Of a stretch of 64,000 nt of DNA, positions 35,558 through 46,419 are shown piece by piece (position 1 is the first letter of the stretch; the number at the start of each line of letters is the position of its first letter). Both the position numbers and the translations under genes were made by a program. The DNA lies in contig CM076990.1 of NCBI GenBank assembly GCA_039090855.1, forward strand, positions 202,745,232 to 202,809,231. Reading direction: 5' to 3'. Below the pieces are notes generated by a model. The model was given only the letters and a program-made list of their open reading frames with translations, did not search any database and was not told where the DNA came from. The DNA comes from Macrothele yani (lineage: Eukaryota > Arthropoda > Arachnida > Araneae > Macrothelidae).

Positions 35558-35778
35558 TCCTGGATGGTGTAATGGACAGCATGCTCGACTGGTAATTGGG
35601 AGGTAGGTGTGGGTTCAATTCCCGCTCCAGGGCATTGTTAGTTTCAAGTTTTCGGAAAGAGTGGCTACATGAACAACAGTGAAAATATGGCACATCAGTG
35701 CCAATGACTACAAGAAAAATTGAAGAAACTTATGCAAAGTTAAAGGACACATATTAACTTCTAAAGCAAAAAAAAAAA
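35558..35778 (+). mobile_element. tRNA-derived SINE
   Basis: The head (35558 to about 35633) folds like a tRNA: acceptor strands TCCTGGA/TCCAGGG pair over 7 bp, and the T arm is perfect (GTGGG, loop TTCAATT, CCCGC). A plausible D arm lies after TGGTGTAATGG (A box) and an anticodon arm has loop CTGGTAA. The variable region is about 3 nt too long for a standard tRNA. A body of about 140 bp follows and ends in an A run at 35767-35778, as in a retroposed SINE. A true but odd tRNA is the alternative. Confidence 0.65.
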
Positions 35779-36082
35779 TGTAATGTTACTATTAACTTGT
35801 TCATACCTGCCAAGTTTTACAGTTTATCGTAAAATGTACAGTAATTCTATCTCTATTACGGTTATTTTATGGAAGACATATTTTAGAAATCCGTTTGTTT
35901 TTTATCCCAGGTTGGTGTAATTGAAAAAGAATAAGTAGCTCCACAGAAGTACCACAACACCCGTGCATTCTTATTTACCTAATCACATTTTCTCTCACTT
36001 CTGCGTCTTGTACCCTGTTAGCTCGCAGCCCAGAGGCAAAGACTGTAAAAACGCTGTAAGAATACAATTCGCGACAGCTGCT

Positions 36083-36085
<3 letters not shown>

Positions 36086-36140
<55 letters not shown>
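36086..36140. repeat. (AG)n microsatellite
   Basis: About 27 AG units, inside element E. Confidence 0.95.
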
Positions 36141-36143
<3 letters not shown>

Positions 36144-36364
36144 GAAAATTAGAAGTCTGTGGCATCAGCCATGAAACTGCATTTTTCAAAGATATTCTAA
36201 TATGTTGGAACAAAAATTTAAGGTCAAAACCTCACTTAAGTTGCATCAAGACCGACAGCTGCTAGTGTGAAATGTGGCCAGAAACGCCACAGTGTGTGTG
36301 GAGAGGAAGGATAACATCTGTGTTTTAAGTTAAAGTAAAATGTTGCTGCAATATATCAAATTAA

Positions 36365-36735
36365 TTTCATACATGCATATCACTAAGCTGTTCTCTGATA
36401 GTCAGAGGTTAGCTCCACAAAGAAATACAAACTACCAGATAATTTTTACTTCCTGTTGCCGTATCAAACTTCTCCATTTACAGCGATCTTGACATACGAC
36501 TCGGGCTTCACTCACATCCATCACACTGCCGTACACAAGATCTTCTATTCTTAATACTCATAATCTTTTTCTCATGCAGACACTCCTGAATCTGATCCTC
36601 CCATGACTTCCTTGGCCTTCCTCTACCTTTCCTTCCTGCCACTTGGGCTAAAAAGATTTTCTTAGTAAGCATCTCATCATTCATTCTTTCAACATGGCCA
36701 GACCAGCGAAGCATATTAGTCTCCACCTTTAATTT
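36365..36735 (-). mobile_element. RTE family 1 LINE, 3' fragment inside element E
   Basis: Tail CATACATGCATATCACTAAGC matches the 3' end at 2165. The minus-strand frame is open through VETNMLRWSGHVERMNDEML, then GRKGRGRPRKSWEDQIQECL. The left boundary with the rest of E lies at about 36735. This is the cleanest copy of the C-terminal region of family 1 in the window. Confidence 0.8.
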
Positions 36736-37377
36736 CGCAGTTACAAATAAAATTTTTATGTGTATTAAGCCTAACGGTAATTTACTAATGAGATAATTAC
36801 GTATGGATTGGATTTTAATTGCTGTAAGCGTTGAATAGTGCAAAATATCCTAATTGTAACATAAGAAATCGATTAAAGTCAACAAATCATTTTCATATAA
36901 ATCAGGCTTCTAATCGATATGTTTGATACATTAGTCAATTGAACATATCGATTAAATGTTCACTAAATTATTTTTACGGATTTCAGTTCTTGAAGGTTGG
37001 CATATCTGACTTGTTGGTATAACATTTTCATTTTGTGGAAGGATACTTTTGAACATTCGGAAGAACATTCTTTTAAACTGCTGAAAAAGATAGAAAGTGT
37101 TTGCTCAATCAAGTATTAATAGGCAAGGACAATTAACTTTTGACTTGAAGGAGGATTTATTGGAAAAGTGAGAGAATATTTGAAGCTCTGTAACGAAAAA
37201 GGAACTTTTTATTAAGAGGAAATTAAATACAGGTGGAAGACACCATATGAGAATCACTAGAAACTTTTATTTTAAAATAGTTTTAAATATCTTCCACATT
37301 TTTTTGTGTCTGTACTTTCAGAACCACTAAGTGAGTAACTAAAAGGCAACACAGCATAATCTATTTTCTTCTCCCTC

Positions 37378-37379
<2 letters not shown>

Positions 37380-37442
<63 letters not shown>
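37380..37442. repeat. (GT)n microsatellite
   Basis: About 31 uninterrupted GT units. Confidence 0.95.
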
Positions 37443-37443
<1 letters not shown>

Positions 37444-37734
37444 CTTCAGTGTCCTGTTTCAAAAGTGTGACTGAACACCAAACTGATATATAGTTGCAAG
37501 ATGATAGTGATAATGACTAATTTTTTTATACAGTCTATAGAACATAATACGTGCTGCAGTTTATGAAGAAATTACTGGATGCATATGAAGAGGTAAGACT
37601 CGGATGTATCTGTGTATATAAAATAAATGGCAAAAGTGGTATAGAAATTTTTCTGAAGAATAAGCAAAATTAAGCCAATGACATCATTGCCATCATCATC
37701 TCCCATCTGTATACCAACTTGGTGTTCAGTCTTG

Positions 37735-37738
<4 letters not shown>

Positions 37739-37771
<33 letters not shown>
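37739..37771. repeat. (GT)n microsatellite, short
   Basis: About 16 GT units. Confidence 0.9.
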
Positions 37772-37772
<1 letters not shown>

Positions 37773-38199
37773 ATGCCCTTAAAAGACAAAAATACTGGTT
37801 TGTGACCTATTATTCTATCCATCTCTTTTGTTCATTTGCAGCATTTGATGCTTTCGATGTGTTACTTTCATTAGTGAGCACAAAGTGTGTGCCAGAGAAA
37901 CGTGTTTATCGTCGTGGCTGATTCAGTATGATTTATCCCAGTGTAATGAAAGGTCAAAAGCATGAGCTAAGGCACTATTAGCCCTTAATAATACATAAGT
38001 GTAGTGGAAACCTGTGCATGCATGCATACTTTGTGTGAACTGCTTTCAAATGCAGTAATATGGGTAAAAAGAAGTTGTGGTTCTCTGTGACTTAGCAGAA
38101 GGTTCTTGTTCTGAAGATTTAGATCATTTTCCTGAGAATTTAGCTATGGTGATTACAACAAAACAGAGGCATACATAAAAATCTACCAAGGACTTGTGG

Positions 38200-38915
38200 A
38201 TTTCCGTTTTTTTTTTTTTTTTTTTTTGTCATCATTTGGATTATTCTTGAGATTGATGCTAAAATGAAGAGATTTTCTGTCTGGGAATGGTATTACATCT
38301 TTCAAAAACTGAAGTTAAATAGAGTAAAGATTGTTTTTCTGTTATCATAATTTCTTTTTCTTGTGATATTGACCCTATCCAATATTGTTATTGAACAACA
38401 TTTTATTGCATAACGTTTGTGTTTCAGCTTGAAACTGTAGGCAACAAAACGAAAGGTAAACAGCGTGAACATTTCTCTGTAATCTACAGACATGAGGTTC
38501 TTCCATGGATTTGATGAATTTTGCCTTTTCTGTCATCATTTGGGTTATTCTTATGACCAATACATTACTGAAAATAAATGGGGGGGGGGGTTGTTTTCTG
38601 TCTTTCAAAATTAAAAAAAAGAAAAAGCGGAAGTTAGACATGTGGAGTTAAGTTTCTGTCGTACTCATTATTTTTTTTTCACAGTGTTCCTTCTGCCCCC
38701 TAGTATTGTTAAATGTTTTATTCCACAAATATTTGTATTTATTTCAGCTTGAAAACAGGGGAAGACATTTCAGAAAATGGGAGTCGGATAAAGCGAAGAT
38801 TTCTTCAGTAATCATAATTTTTCCTCCCTGCGACGTTCTCTCTATCCTGTGTTGTTGTAAAATGTTATTTTCTCCCATAAATGTTTGCATTTCACCTTGA
38901 TAAGGGTGGGAAAAT
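38200..38915. repeat. Degenerate local triplication
   Basis: Three diverged copies of one sequence: 38334-38445, 38653-38770 and 38800-38910. Each has an ATAATTT-type start, a TATCC or CCCCTAG stretch, a TGTTATT/TGTTAAA run, and a TTTGTATTT..TTTCAGCTTGAAA or equivalent end. The left two also share an upstream part (GTCATCATTTGGATTATTCTT at 38228 and GTCATCATTTGGGTTATTCTT at 38534). Confidence 0.6.
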
Positions 38916-39652
38916 TTTCCAAAAGCAGAAGTGTGGAAGATGAAAAATTTGTAAGAAATGATGCACAGTGTTCAAAAGTATTCATATTCTTCAAATTACA
39001 CCATTTATCTAAAATAGTGAAAGCTTTGATGTCATGCGTTCATGGTTTTCAGGTTGAAAGTTATTTCAGCATGACGGATAAAATTATCATCTGAGGGCAT
39101 TAAAAAGAAAAGGAACAATAAAGAAATGGGAAGATAAAGATATAGTTCTAAGCTATGCTGCTAACAGTGGCACTTCTGTTATAACCATCTTATTTGCCTT
39201 TATATATTTTATCTCTTTTCTTACATCTGATAGGGGGAATCGCCTTACAACCAATATATTCAGATTCCTCCTGGTGTATTTCTTTTTTCATATGACTGTA
39301 AGTTTTAAATGTGTGCAATCAAATAATTGTAATCAGGAGAAAAAGTATTTAAGCATTGGATTCTGTGCAGCTTGTAGAATCAACAAAAGATAAATATGTC
39401 TGTGGAACTTGCTGAAGGCTTGCTCACAAGAGGAAACTTCAGCTGATGTTCTAGCAAGTACAACAACAAAACAAGAAAAATGTGTTTGAAGCAATGTCTT
39501 TTAAAACCATTTTATTTTGTTTTGAATTGTAATTTTATATTGTGAATGCAGTGATGTGCTATAGTTTGATATTTGCATTAAATGACAATGAACAATTCCA
39601 TCTTGCTCATGTTGCACATTATATTAACACTCTTTTGCCATGTGTTCTGATA

Positions 39653-39734
39653 TAAAAAAAAAAAAAAAAAGCTGAACTTTCTAACCAGGTAAAAACTTGG
39701 TTAAAAAGTTCAGCTTCTTTTTTTTTTTTTTTTT
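39653..39734. repeat. Hairpin with A-run and T-run arms
   Basis: A17, then GCTGAACTTTCTAACCAGG and the inverse CTTGGTTAAAAAGTTCAGC followed by a T run. The stem is about 35 bp around a loop of about 6 nt. Confidence 0.8.
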
Positions 39735-40119
39735 CACCAGTCTCATGTATGCAGAGGGAAAAGGTTGTTCTTTGGAAATGGAACACACACACGAGGCGGT
39801 TGGAAATAATAAGTGGACTGCAGACATAATGTATAAATTTTGAAAAGACTTTGGCCAAATGCAAATTGGAAAAAAATTAGTTAGTTGTGTTTAGGTAATA
39901 AATCTTTATTGTCACTAGGTGTACAAAAGTAACCACAACCGTACTTGGTGGGAAGTAGCTAGAAGTAGGAAAATTATAGTTTTCTCTGTCATAGTAGAAA
40001 GGTCTGTAAGAAATATGGTTAAAAATAGAAGTTTCCAGAGTTTATAAAATAAGTTGTACAAATATTCAGTAGCGTCTATTCTAAGAGTAATTGTTAATTA
40101 GTTAAGAAGGCAAAAAAAA

Positions 40120-41340
40120 GTGCTAAGATTCACCAGAATTGACAAACTGAATAATACAGAAGTGGGGCAGTATTTCCAGAGGCAAATTGCTGAAGGTTAT
40201 TAGAAAATCAGAACACCACCAAATGAAAGCACTGAAGTTAAGCAAAATCAAAAGGTGTTGTGTGGAAGCTTGTATACATAAGGAAATCTTCACTCCTTGG
40301 TGGACTGCAGAAAGTAGGAAAGCAGGAGAAGCAGCATATAGGAAGTCTTTAATCCATTGACCATGCATGAACAAGGAAGATGATTAAAAGTTATGCCAAT
40401 AGGCAAAGCAATGCATTAGAAATCCAAAAAAGAAAGGCATGTGCAGATTCTGAAAATTGAATCTACACAAAATTTCTGTGGAGTCATATTAAGTACAGTA
40501 GATTCTAGTTAGTTGGGACACACGGCTAAAACACTTTAACCTAATTATGCAAAGCTGTATCCTAAAAAGCTCATTTGGAATGTTCTTCAAGAAATGCCCC
40601 AAATAAATGGCTGCCTTGATTAAATTGATGGCCCAATTAACCAGAATCTACTGTTTGTGAAAAATGGTGAAAAGTCATGGCTGCCTTGATTAAACTGATG
40701 GCCCAATTAACCAAAATCTACTGTATGTGAAAAATGGTGGAAAGTCAGTGATCTGTTGTTTTCTTAGTAAAGTTGGGCAGCTGTTTGTATCAGTGCAGGC
40801 TATACCAAATAAATGTTGTGAAAACATGTTGCATGAAGACCCAGGGACTAGCGGATAAGTGGGTAATGATGGCAGTGTTGGGGATGATGATAACCAAATG
40901 AAGTAAAGGACCCATAGGTGCGAATAAAGTAAGAAATACTACTTTGTTCCCAGGAATGTGGTAAGGTTGCAGGCTATGATGAAATTAATGTGGAATTGCC
41001 TTGAAGCATAGTGGACTAAATGATGTACTATTGCAACAAATAAAAAAAATAAAAAACCACTGAGATAGCATGGGATACTAGTTTGGTTTTTTGAAATGGC
41101 TGAAGTTACAGCAGTGGGTGCTAGTTTGCAAGAAAGGAACAGGAAGGATTGTAATAATTACCATGTCATATCCTTAATTAGTTGCCCTCACTAATATTAC
41201 TATTACTCATGTGTATTGAGTATAAGAAACTTCACAAGGTGGTGGAAACTCCACTAAGTAAAGGACAGTGTGGCTTCAAAAATTATGGGAAATGACAGCT
41301 TAATATATTTTTACTCAGACATTTTCAAAAAAAAGTTCCA
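40120..41340 (+). mobile_element. Decayed LINE on the plus strand, split by a pogo-like MITE
   Basis: Frame-broken traces in order: FTRIDKLNNTEVGQYFQRQI, then TPWWTAESRKAGEAAYRKS (a block typical of the region between endonuclease and reverse transcriptase). After the MITE at 40496-40723 come AGYDEINVEL (usually GYDEI..EL), FARKEQEGL around KKGNRKDCNNYH-like bases, and KLHKVVETPLSKGQCGFKN (usually L..GQ.GFR). Family cannot be fixed; RTE- or Jockey-like. Confidence 0.55.
40496..40723. mobile_element. pogo/Tigger-like MITE with duplicated right end
   Basis: Left end CAGTAGATTCTAGTTAGTTG and right end inverse (CCCAATTAACCAAAATCTACTG), flanked by TA (40494-40495 and 40724-40725). A 69-bp tandem duplication includes the right end: units begin ATGGCTGCCTTGATTAAA at 40608 and again at 40677. 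Confidence 0.8.
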
Positions 41341-44300
41341 CAAGGTGAATCAGGATTTATATTTATATTGTTCACTGGTTTAAACAACTTTGCTGCAGGT
41401 GATACTTCAAAACAAGTTGTTGCATTTTATGTTATTTTAGATAAAGAAATTTCTGAACAACTTTGAAAGAAATTGAATTTCTTAAAAAAAAAAAAAAAGT
41501 TATCAACTTACACATATGACACCCCCCCCCCCAAAAAAGTAGTAGAATGAGGAGAAACACAGTTTTTTTGCATCTGATTCTTCATCTATTGGCAAGACAG
41601 AGCAGTACTAGTGATTCAGTCATAACATCGAGATCAACATATGATGACACAAGATGTGCAGTGGCTCTTTTCTGATCGCTCCCAGATAAACAGAGATAAG
41701 CTCTATCAATGTTCACTGGTATGTGTCTGCTCTCCCAGATGAGCATTCCACATAAACCAAGACTTTAATGAACATTTGATATGAGTCAAATGATGAACTA
41801 TCGTTTGTCCAAAAACATTTACTCTTTATGTGGTTTTCATTTTGAGCTTGTTTTCTTAGGTTGCAGTGGTAAAATAGTCTTACCTCTCTCCAAATAATGA
41901 AATTCAAGCTGTATAGGTTAACTGAATCTTGGTTCAATAACCTGGAGGGCCACATAATTTTCTGAGTAAATGTTCTTGACAAGAATAACTGGGTAAATAT
42001 TTTTGGAAATTTCAATTGCTTTTAAAAATAATTGCAACTAACTTTAAAATTAAACTATAATGTAAATAATAATTTTTAAATATTGCAGTTGTTTTTTAAA
42101 CTTGAGCAATAGGCTCAAAGATACAAAGATGTGCGATATATGTACATCAATATTTAGGTAATTTTTTAATGACTTCATTTCCTTCAAAGTTGATGAGTAA
42201 TTTCTTTGCCTAAAAACAATTTAAAAATTGTACAAAGCACAAAAATTTAAGCACAGGAATACTGGTAATCTTATCAGTGTTCTTGAATCACCTAGAAGTT
42301 GTTCACTGTATTAAAAAATGATGAAGTCAATGTGGTTTGTAGATGTCCTGGAATTTTATCCTTTTCTGTTTTCTGTCCCTACACAGTGTTTTGTGGTTCA
42401 GGATTTTCCTAGTATTGTAACTTATGTCTGACAGAGACCCCCTCCTCCACCCCTCCACCCTTCCTGGAATGCAACGGGAACTTTTTTTTTTTTCTTTTCA
42501 GCAGTGCTGAAGCTCAGTTGTTTTAGTATCATCATGGTCATTGGAAACACTGGTCAGTGCTACTGTGACTTCTTTTTTTGTTTGGCTGAAATCTGCTTCC
42601 CGGTCATTGAAATGCTGCTGTTGCAAATTGTCGGCATTATGCAAAGGAATTAAAAACTATTGTTCTATTTGCTTTTAACATTGCAAGCAAACATTTGCAG
42701 TGAGCTAGTGAGCCAACTGTTGGACACTAGTGGTGAAAGGGGCTGCAAACAACGGGGGGTGAAATAATTGTGGCCTGGGGGAAAAGTATGTTTTGTAGCC
42801 ATGGCTTTTTTTCGGGGTAGATAGGGTGGTATAAACAGACCTGTTTGTAATCTGGGTGTAGCCTGGAATTCTGGGTTTTTGTCACATTCCAAACCTGTAA
42901 ATTCGGGTTTTTAAGTTATTGAAGAATTTGAGATGCTTCGGACATTTCTTTTCTAAAAATGCTACGAAATAATAACTGAAAGTTCAAGTTCCATTTTCTT
43001 TGGGAATTACAGTGTTTGATTCGAAACACGATTTATGACACTGGACGGTGAATGTAGACTATTTGTGACACCTTGAGTGTTTTTTTTGTTATCAAACAAG
43101 CTCTCAAGATCAGCCCTGCTGAAAGGAAGGAAGGGTTTTTTTTTTTTTTCATTATTTTTAAAGTTGCATCTACATCAAATAATATGATTATATTAGATTC
43201 AGTTAATCCAATGGGCAAATGGGCTACTTTTAGAAATTGAATTGAATCCACTGTAGGCTTCAAGTAAAACTGATCCACATAGACTGCTCAATTAACATAT
43301 AATATGAAGTGTGAAATTTGATTTCAAAGATGCAATACCTGAAGGATTTTGCACAGTGAAAGAAAATTGGGTACAAGAAAAGATGCAAAGTTTAACTGCA
43401 GAAGCACTAGGGCATACTTGTTGTGTAGCTAGTTTATAAGTGCACAATATACTGTATATATAAATATTTGTAATATGCATTATATGTACATTGACACTGA
43501 GCTGAGAGTTTCAGGGTTTCTTGTGTCACCTCACAATCACCCCTGGATAAAGGAGACACAGTGAGTGACACAGTCCAGTATTTTCTGGCTCTTCTGTTTA
43601 ACCTCATTCACTCCACACACAGAAGAATGGTTTTGGAAACACTTTTTTGTTTATTTGAATGTTTGAGGTTGAGCAGACTGGGTCCCTGTTCTTTAACTGC
43701 CACAGAAAGGAAAATTTAAATGGAAATTCGAGTTTTCTGTGTTCCCTGTTTTGCTTTATTCGGGAAATTTTGTGCACACTTTGTTCACTGGTGAGTACAA
43801 TTTTAAAACGTAACTAGAGCATCAATATAAGCATATGTTATGTTGAAAATTCCCTCCCTAAATAAAATGTAGCAGAAATATTTACTCCCATAAATATTTG
43901 TTTAAGAAAATAATACTCCTTTTGTCCCTTTGAAAAAGTGTTTAAATATTTCACCTTTCCTATCCTTAAATTTTCAATGTAAGCATTATTACAAAATACT
44001 AGTCCATAACCCATGCCATGTGCGGTTGAAAAAGCTGTGATTGAAATGTTTTCTTGTCATATAACATGAATTGTAATAAAATGCATAACTGTAATAAATG
44101 GTTGAATTATTAATGAGCAGTGTATAAGATGGGTCACAAACAACAAAATTTTCATAATATTCCCATTTAATTAAAAAAATTTTTGACGACTTGTATATGA
44201 ATTTCATGATGACGTTTTCTCATTATTATATAAACACTAAGAAACAGCACGAAATAAACAGTTGCCGTCACCAAGAATAGAGATAACATGGTGTTCCATG

Positions 44301-44385
44301 ACAAACCAAAACAACTCTTTACTAAGAGTAAGCTTAAATGCATTCACATGGAAAGCAAGCAAAGTCCAAGGTGCCTCTGTTTCCT
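41341..44385. other. Intron DNA, nothing recognised
   Basis: AT-rich, with homopolymer runs near 41485, 41521 (C10), 42481 and 43137. No element ends or coding remnants supportable. Confidence 0.4.
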
Positions 44386-44599
44386 TTCACTTTGAACTTT
44401 GATTACAACTACATAGTTTATATCGGAGGGTGTAGTTCCAAGTCCGACCACTGCAGAAAAGCAGATGGTGCTTCAAGTACTGAAGCTAGAAGAAATGGCA
44501 GAATAACGAATGGCAAATTGTATAAAGAAACTGCCATGGTAACATAAAAAAAAAAAAAAAAATTACTTATGACAATAAAAATATGCAATATTTTTTTAT

Positions 44600-44858
44600 C
44601 CTAGTTGTAAATGCATTTATGGCACCTCTATTCATAGTGATTGTGGAATAACTTTTTTTTACGGGTCTTTTAGAGGTTATTTTTAATGAAAGTTGGTTGT
44701 CAAATTTTCGAACTAAAGCCTAGTTCGTCATCAGGACTATGTCACTGGAGTACTCCAGTGACATAGTCCTGATGACGAACTAGGCTTTAGTTCGAAAATT
44801 TGACAACCAACTTTCATTAAAAATAACCTCTAAAAGACCCGTAAAAAAAGTTATTCCA
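44600..44858 (-). mobile_element. Short palindromic insertion with 14-bp target duplication and ribozyme-like motif
   Basis: Exact 14-bp repeats CAATATTTTTTTAT flank it (44586-44599 and 44859-44872). A unique 40-bp tail (44600-44639) is followed by a nearly perfect palindrome (44640-44862, centre between 44751 and 44752, one indel in a T run). Both arms carry CTGATGA, a GAAC/GTTC hairpin and GAAA. The architecture matches the Penelope-like insertion at 58479-60327 on a smaller scale. Confidence 0.7.
44763..44810 (+). ncRNA. Hammerhead-ribozyme-like motif (also mirrored at 44693-44740, minus)
   Basis: CTGATGA at 44769-44775, stem II GAAC (44777-44780) with GTTC (44790-44793), then GAAA (44794-44797). 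A predicted minimal stem III (AATT) is followed by GAC (44802-44804), which pairs with GTC just before the core (44766-44768). One extra base (C44776) lies between the core and stem II. Hammerheads are known in Penelope-like elements; activity here is inferred only. Confidence 0.4.
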
Positions 44859-45776
44859 CAATATTTTTTTATTTTTCCAACTACTCATATACGAATTTAA
44901 TGATGGCATTCCTCATTATTGTATAAACATGTGCTTACCCATCGTTGATAGGCTTACATTGGAGTATTGAGGCTTTTTTCAGTGACCAGAAATGATATCG
45001 TATCTAGATAACTACACAATGGGGTTAAAAAATGTGTTTTATTTTGCCAGTTTGGTTTTAACACTTTTTTTTTTTTTTTGGTATCATTATATAATCGATA
45101 CTAATATATATAGAGAGAGTTTGTGTGTCTGAGATAATCTCGAAAATTACTGAACCAATTTGGATAATTCTTTCACCGTTAAGAAGCTTATTTCTTTTCG
45201 GTGGGTATAGGCTATTTCGTTTATTTTTTATTATTCTTTTATTATTTTTGGCGGTACTACCGAATCACATCACTTTCAAGTAGTTCCCGATTTCCCATGT
45301 ATCGTTCCGCTTTGTTTGCATACCCAAGAAAGTAGTTCACGATAACATACAGCATTTTTATTTTACTAATCTCGAAAACTACTGAACCAATTCAGATAAT
45401 TCCAACTACGTAGTTGATATCTGAGGGCTTAGTTCCAAGTCCAACCACAGCAGAAAGGCAGATGGCTCTGAAAGTACTGAAGCGAGAAGAAACACCAGAA
45501 TAATGAGCTGTGGATAGTACAAAGAAAATGGTGTGGTAACATAAAAAAAAATGTTTATGGCAATAAAAAATAGCGATGACAAATCTGTGGGTCAGTAGCT
45601 TTCACTAAAAAAAATCATGAAAATAGCTCCTGTGGGTGGTGCTGGGAGATTGTAGAAAGAAATGGCCTTGTGTTTTAAATATATAGATTTAAACAGTATT
45701 TTGTTATATATTGAGTTTGTTATATGTAAGCATTTCAAGAGTTATGGTCTAACTATAGATTTCTGCATTCGAATTG

Positions 45777-46142
45777 CCCAGTGGTCCGCTGGCCATTGGC
45801 CAGTAAAATTTCCGTCAGACCACTGAACTATTGATTTTACTGGTCCGTATGGCCATTAATCCTTTTTTTTTTTTTTTTTTTTTCTAATTTGTCACAAGTT
45901 CAAAAATGAATTTCTATTTCTTTTACCCTGCTTGTATGGTTTTCTTTTTCGGCTGCAAACTAATGATAAGTTTAAAAACAAATACTGGAGATAATTCTAT
46001 TGAAATGGTGCATTATTTTCTACATATATTGTAAATGTCTTTACGTTTTTTTTTTTTTTTTTTTTTTTTTTTTACGGACCAGTGGCCATTTTGGTGGACC
46101 GGTGGTTTGCAAATTCTAGTGGTCCTCTGGGCCAGTAGAAGA
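45777..46142. repeat. Possible MITE with CCAGTGGTCC-type ends and long T runs
   Basis: GCCCAGTGGTCC near 45777 is inversely similar to TAGTGGTCCTCTGGGCC near 46120; GGCCAT-type motifs recur inside, and T runs are at 45863 and 46047. Boundaries uncertain. Confidence 0.35.
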
Positions 46143-46419
46143 TTTATTTTCCAATTCTAACACAGGATTTTATACCTATATATTTGTAAGTTATATATGT
46201 TTTGTTTTATAATTTTCTTCAATGATTGAATTAAAATCAAAGTAGAAATAAAATTGTTTCAAAATCAGTGTAGTAGTGTAATATGCACAAAAGTTTTATA
46301 GAAATTAAAGCTGGGTCCATGATGCTCTGCACCAATGATACCCAGCACTTTTCAATAAAAAGTGCAGTGGACATTACTGTAAGTGAATTATCCAGAGTGG
46401 CCAGCTGGAAACTAGGAAT

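Larger units (their letters stand above)
35802..37008. mobile_element. hAT-type element E, distantly like family B
   Basis: Left end CATACCTGCCAAGTTTTACAG and right end TTGGCATATCTG are inversely similar. Exact 7-bp repeats ACTTGTT flank it (35795-35801 and 37009-37015). The terminal sequence resembles element B (GATGCCAACTTTTACAG). It carries an (AG)n tract and a LINE 3' fragment inside and no transposase. Confidence 0.65.
37016..38200. other. Intron with two (GT)n tracts
   Basis: (GT)n runs at 37380-37442 and 37739-37771; the rest is plain AT-rich intron. A possible small exon near 37842 is discussed in the findings. Confidence 0.5.
44390..45660. mobile_element. Repeat region, possibly Helitron-like, with two direct copies of a 175-bp module
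   Basis: A module reading TTCCAAGTCC, CAGATGG, AAGTACTGAAG and GGTAACATAAAAAAAA occurs at about 44405-44580 and again at 45388-45570. Between them lies GTTTGTGTGTCTGAGATAAT then TCTCGAAAATTACTGAACCA (45120-45160), repeated as TCTCGAAAACTACTGAACCA (45370). This is a phrase common in arthropod Helitron-type repeats. No terminal hairpin plus CTRR end was identified. Confidence 0.35.

Noticed and set aside
35558..35633. Functional threonine tRNA gene
   Set aside because: The variable region is too long, the anticodon stem relies on wobbles, and a SINE-like body with an A tail follows, so a SINE is preferred.
37739..37921. Open frame starting in a (GT)n tract
   Set aside because: The first 11 codons are microsatellite (Cys-Val repeats); only the later part was kept, as a weak micro-exon idea.
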